A stretch of DNA of 64,000 nucleotides. It comes from Chitinophaga pinensis DSM 2588 (GTDB taxonomy: Bacteria; Bacteroidota; Bacteroidia; Chitinophagales; Chitinophagaceae). The translations under genes were made by a program, and so were the position numbers. The notes under the pieces are model-generated. The model was given only the letters and a program-made list of their open reading frames with translations, made no database searches and was not told the DNA's origin. Numbering within the stretch: the first letter of the stretch is position 1; each line of letters begins with the position of its first letter. The stretch is from assembly GCF_000024005.1 (NCBI RefSeq), contig NC_013132.1, positions 5,760,001 to 5,824,000 of the forward strand, given 5' to 3'. Positions 62,392 through 64,000 of this stretch are shown here, one piece after another.

Positions 62392-62438
62392 GCCGTTCAT
62401 CGTCAATGATTGATTACAAAGGTATTAGCATGAACGGC
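62392..62438. repeat. Inverted repeat after the SDR gene
   Basis: GCCGTTCAT (62392-62400) and ATGAACGGC (62430-62438) pair perfectly around 29 bases. The stem can be extended by AACGT/ACGTT after a small bulge. It may serve as the SDR gene's 3' hairpin. No T-run follows. Confidence 0.5.
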
Positions 62439-62647
62439 TTAACGTTTATCTTTCAGGTTTTGTCACCTTTCTTGCCGATGTTATACGCCCCAAAGCCCCT
62501 ACCCCGGCCTATTTATAGTTATGCACATCTGAACAAGTTATTGACAAATTCAATACAGCAACATATATATTTTATATTTCTTTGCAGACAAAATGCCGTC
62601 AATAGCTCAATGGCATTCTTTTTGGGAAAGTGGTATTCATTGATAAC

Positions 62648-63469
62648 ATGTCCATAATTACACTGACATCCGACATCGGCTTGCAGGACTACCTGGTAGG
62701 CGCCATCAAAGGGCAGCTGTGGCAACACTGTCCTGGTGCCCCCGTCATGGATATCACTCACCAGATCTCCCCCTTCAACCTCCCACAGGCTACATATATA
62801 TGTAAGAGCGCTTTCTCTTACTACCCGCCACGTACATTCCATATTGTACTGATCAACCTTTTCGACAGAAAAGCAAATCATGTATTACTGGCAGAACATA
62901 ACGGACAATATATCGCCTGCGCTGATAACGGACTGGTGACGATGATAGCAAACGGTACTCCCGATAAAGTCGTAAGATTACAATTATATAAAGACCAACC
63001 CCAGGATACCTTTACCATCCTGAGACGATTCGCAGAAGCTTATAAAGATCTTCAGAGTGGTAAAACACTCGAACAGATCGGCGAACCCGCTAATGACTTC
63101 GTCATCAAGAATAACCTGCAACCAATGACCGGTCAGGATTATATTGATGGCCAGATCATTCATATCGATAACTTCGAGAACGTAGTCGTAAATATCACCC
63201 GCCAGCAGTTCGAAGAACACAGACAAGGCAGACCCTTCTCCATCTTCTTCCGCCGCGACGAGGTGATTACACAACTTTGTGAAACCTACGCCGATGTACC
63301 CGAAGGCCATAAACTGGCCCTCTTTAACGCCGCCGGCTATCTCGAAATCGCAATTAATAAAGGTAACGCCGCCGGCCTGTTTGGTCTTCAGGGCTTCAGC
63401 CGCGATCAACTGGTATCCGGCTTCCAGAAACTGGCATTTTATCAGACAATACGTATCATCTTCGGCTGA
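62648..63469 (+). CDS. SAM hydroxide adenosyltransferase (DUF62 family)
   Basis: 273 residues from ATG 62648 (MSIITLTSDIGLQDYLVGAI); an upstream in-frame start at 62630 adds six residues before the conserved beginning. 'TLTSDIGLQDYLVGAIKG', 'ITHQISPFNLPQATYICKSA' and 'NGQYIACADNGLVTMIA' are family signatures. The C-terminal 'DGQIIHIDNFENVVVNITRQ' and 'NAAGYLEIAINKGNAAGLFG' complete the two-domain fold. Known members split S-adenosylmethionine with water-derived hydroxide into adenosine and methionine. It lies 190 bp before the DUF2723 gene. Confidence 0.93.
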   Translation: MSIITLTSDIGLQDYLVGAIKGQLWQHCPGAPVMDITHQISPFNLPQATYICKSAFSYYPPRTFHIVLINLFDRKANHVLLAEHNGQYIACADNGLVTMIANGTPDKVVRLQLYKDQPQDTFTILRRFAEAYKDLQSGKTLEQIGEPANDFVIKNNLQPMTGQDYIDGQIIHIDNFENVVVNITRQQFEEHRQGRPFSIFFRRDEVITQLCETYADVPEGHKLALFNAAGYLEIAINKGNAAGLFGLQGFSRDQLVSGFQKLAFYQTIRIIFG

Positions 63470-63632
63470 TTCCGCCGGAACAAGGCTCCCCATGCCTAAA
63501 TCCCAACATATTTGTTTGTTAATCAATTCCTTTCCTATAGCGACTTTTCACCCTGGCATCTTTAAATATTTCCTCTTATTAAAGAAAAAGTTAAAACTGT
63601 TATCGCTAATTATCATAATTTGCTACTTTTTC

Positions 63633-63640
63633 TATTTTTG
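63633..63640 (+). promoter_or_regulatory. Predicted -7 promoter box for the DUF2723 gene
   Basis: TATTTTTG fits TAnnTTTG and lies 27 bases before the ATG at 63660, the same spacing as at 61554. Confidence 0.6.
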
Positions 63641-63659
63641 TCGGACCTAAAACATCCTT

Positions 63660-64000
63660 ATGAATTTTAAAAGGACCAACAATATTGTAGGTTGGGTTGT
63701 CTGTATCATTGCCTGCACTGTCTACATTATGACTATGGAGGCCACCGGAAGTCTGTGGGACTGCGGCGAGTTTATTTCTAGTGCCTACAAGGTACAGGTT
63801 CCGCACCCTCCGGGAGCTCCTTTATTTGTGCTGTTGGGTAGATTGTTTACCATTCCGTTTCCGCCCTCTCAGGCAGCTATCGGCGTAAACCTGATGTCTG
63901 CACTGTCAAGCGGATTCACTATCCTCTTCCTCTTCTGGACCATCACACACTTCGCTCGTCGTCTGATGGTGAAAGCCGGAGAAGTTATTTCCAGCGAAAA
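63660..64000 (+). CDS. DUF2723 (PMT-like) membrane protein, 5' part
   Basis: 113 codons to the window edge. The protein begins MNFKRTNNIVGWVVCIIACT, with a first membrane helix, then 'MEATGSLWDCGEFISSAYKV' and 'VPHPPGAPLFVLLGRLFTI', which are hallmarks of the N-terminus of DUF2723 proteins (large multi-spanning proteins related to O-mannosyltransferases, usually about 1000 residues). The Asp-Cys-Gly-Glu motif is at about 38-41. The role is probably protein or lipid glycosylation at the inner membrane. The 3' part is outside the window. Confidence 0.9.
   Translation, partial: MNFKRTNNIVGWVVCIIACTVYIMTMEATGSLWDCGEFISSAYKVQVPHPPGAPLFVLLGRLFTIPFPPSQAAIGVNLMSALSSGFTILFLFWTITHFARRLMVKAGEVISSE

Noticed and set aside
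1..64000. CRISPR array, prophage or replication origin
   Set aside because: No regularly spaced direct repeats, no phage structural or integrase genes, and no dnaA-box cluster were noticed anywhere in the window.

Overview
The window looks like chromosomal DNA of a Bacteroidota bacterium, most likely Chitinophaga or a close Chitinophagaceae relative. Reasons: SusC/SusD outer-membrane pairs, a FecR/ECF-sigma/STN-type SusC signalling locus, a secreted protein with a type IX secretion (T9SS) C-terminal domain, DUF6443-type RHS proteins, and several promoters fitting the Bacteroidota -7 box TAnnTTTG instead of a sigma-70 -10 box. Assignment to the genus is inference.

Layout. 0-13.9 kb: metabolic and regulatory genes: an SDR with a divergent HxlR regulator, a secreted GH127 arabinofuranosidase, an SDR beside two AraC regulators, a PNPOx-like flavoprotein, bioB with a divergent MocR regulator, and a TPR/transmembrane/LuxR-type regulator. 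14-17 kb: two neighbouring leucine-rich and ankyrin repeat proteins that both carry bactofilin-like 'polymer-forming' segments, with decayed ankyrin-like scraps nearby. 17.5-25.8 kb: a T9SS cargo protein, an esterase divergent from a Crp-like regulator across a 34-bp palindrome, small enzymes (SnoaL, DUF805, RibD-type reductase, VOC), and an MFS transporter. 25.9-30.9 kb: a SusD/SusC pair on the minus strand.

31-45 kb is an RHS polymorphic-toxin island. It holds a tail-fibre-like protein, two large secreted RHS/YD-repeat proteins (the second ending in a variable tip followed by a small membrane protein that may be its immunity factor), and a displaced tip cassette. The cassette is a duplicated stretch of RHS core joined to a new C-terminal domain with a metzincin-type HExxHxxGxxD zinc motif, overlapped by a lipoprotein that is the candidate immunity protein. 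The left edge of the duplicated segment cuts a Fic-family gene.

45-51 kb holds small accessory genes, an SRAP-family DNA-repair protein, a degenerate CheB-like protein between two receiver proteins (one frameshifted), and copies of mobile palindromic repeats. 51-57.5 kb is a decaying surface-signalling locus: a frameshifted ECF sigma factor, an inserted ParE-type toxin-antitoxin pair, a FecR anti-sigma gene carrying two in-frame copies of the palindromic repeat, and a SusC gene cut off by an IS1182-type transposase remnant. 57.9-64 kb returns to housekeeping genes: NhaA, a frameshifted DUF305 gene, a DUF389 protein, tRNA-Lys, an SDR, a DUF62 SAM hydrolase and the start of a DUF2723 membrane protein.

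All calls are from reading the sequence; no database search was run. Family names rest on motifs and recalled family architecture.
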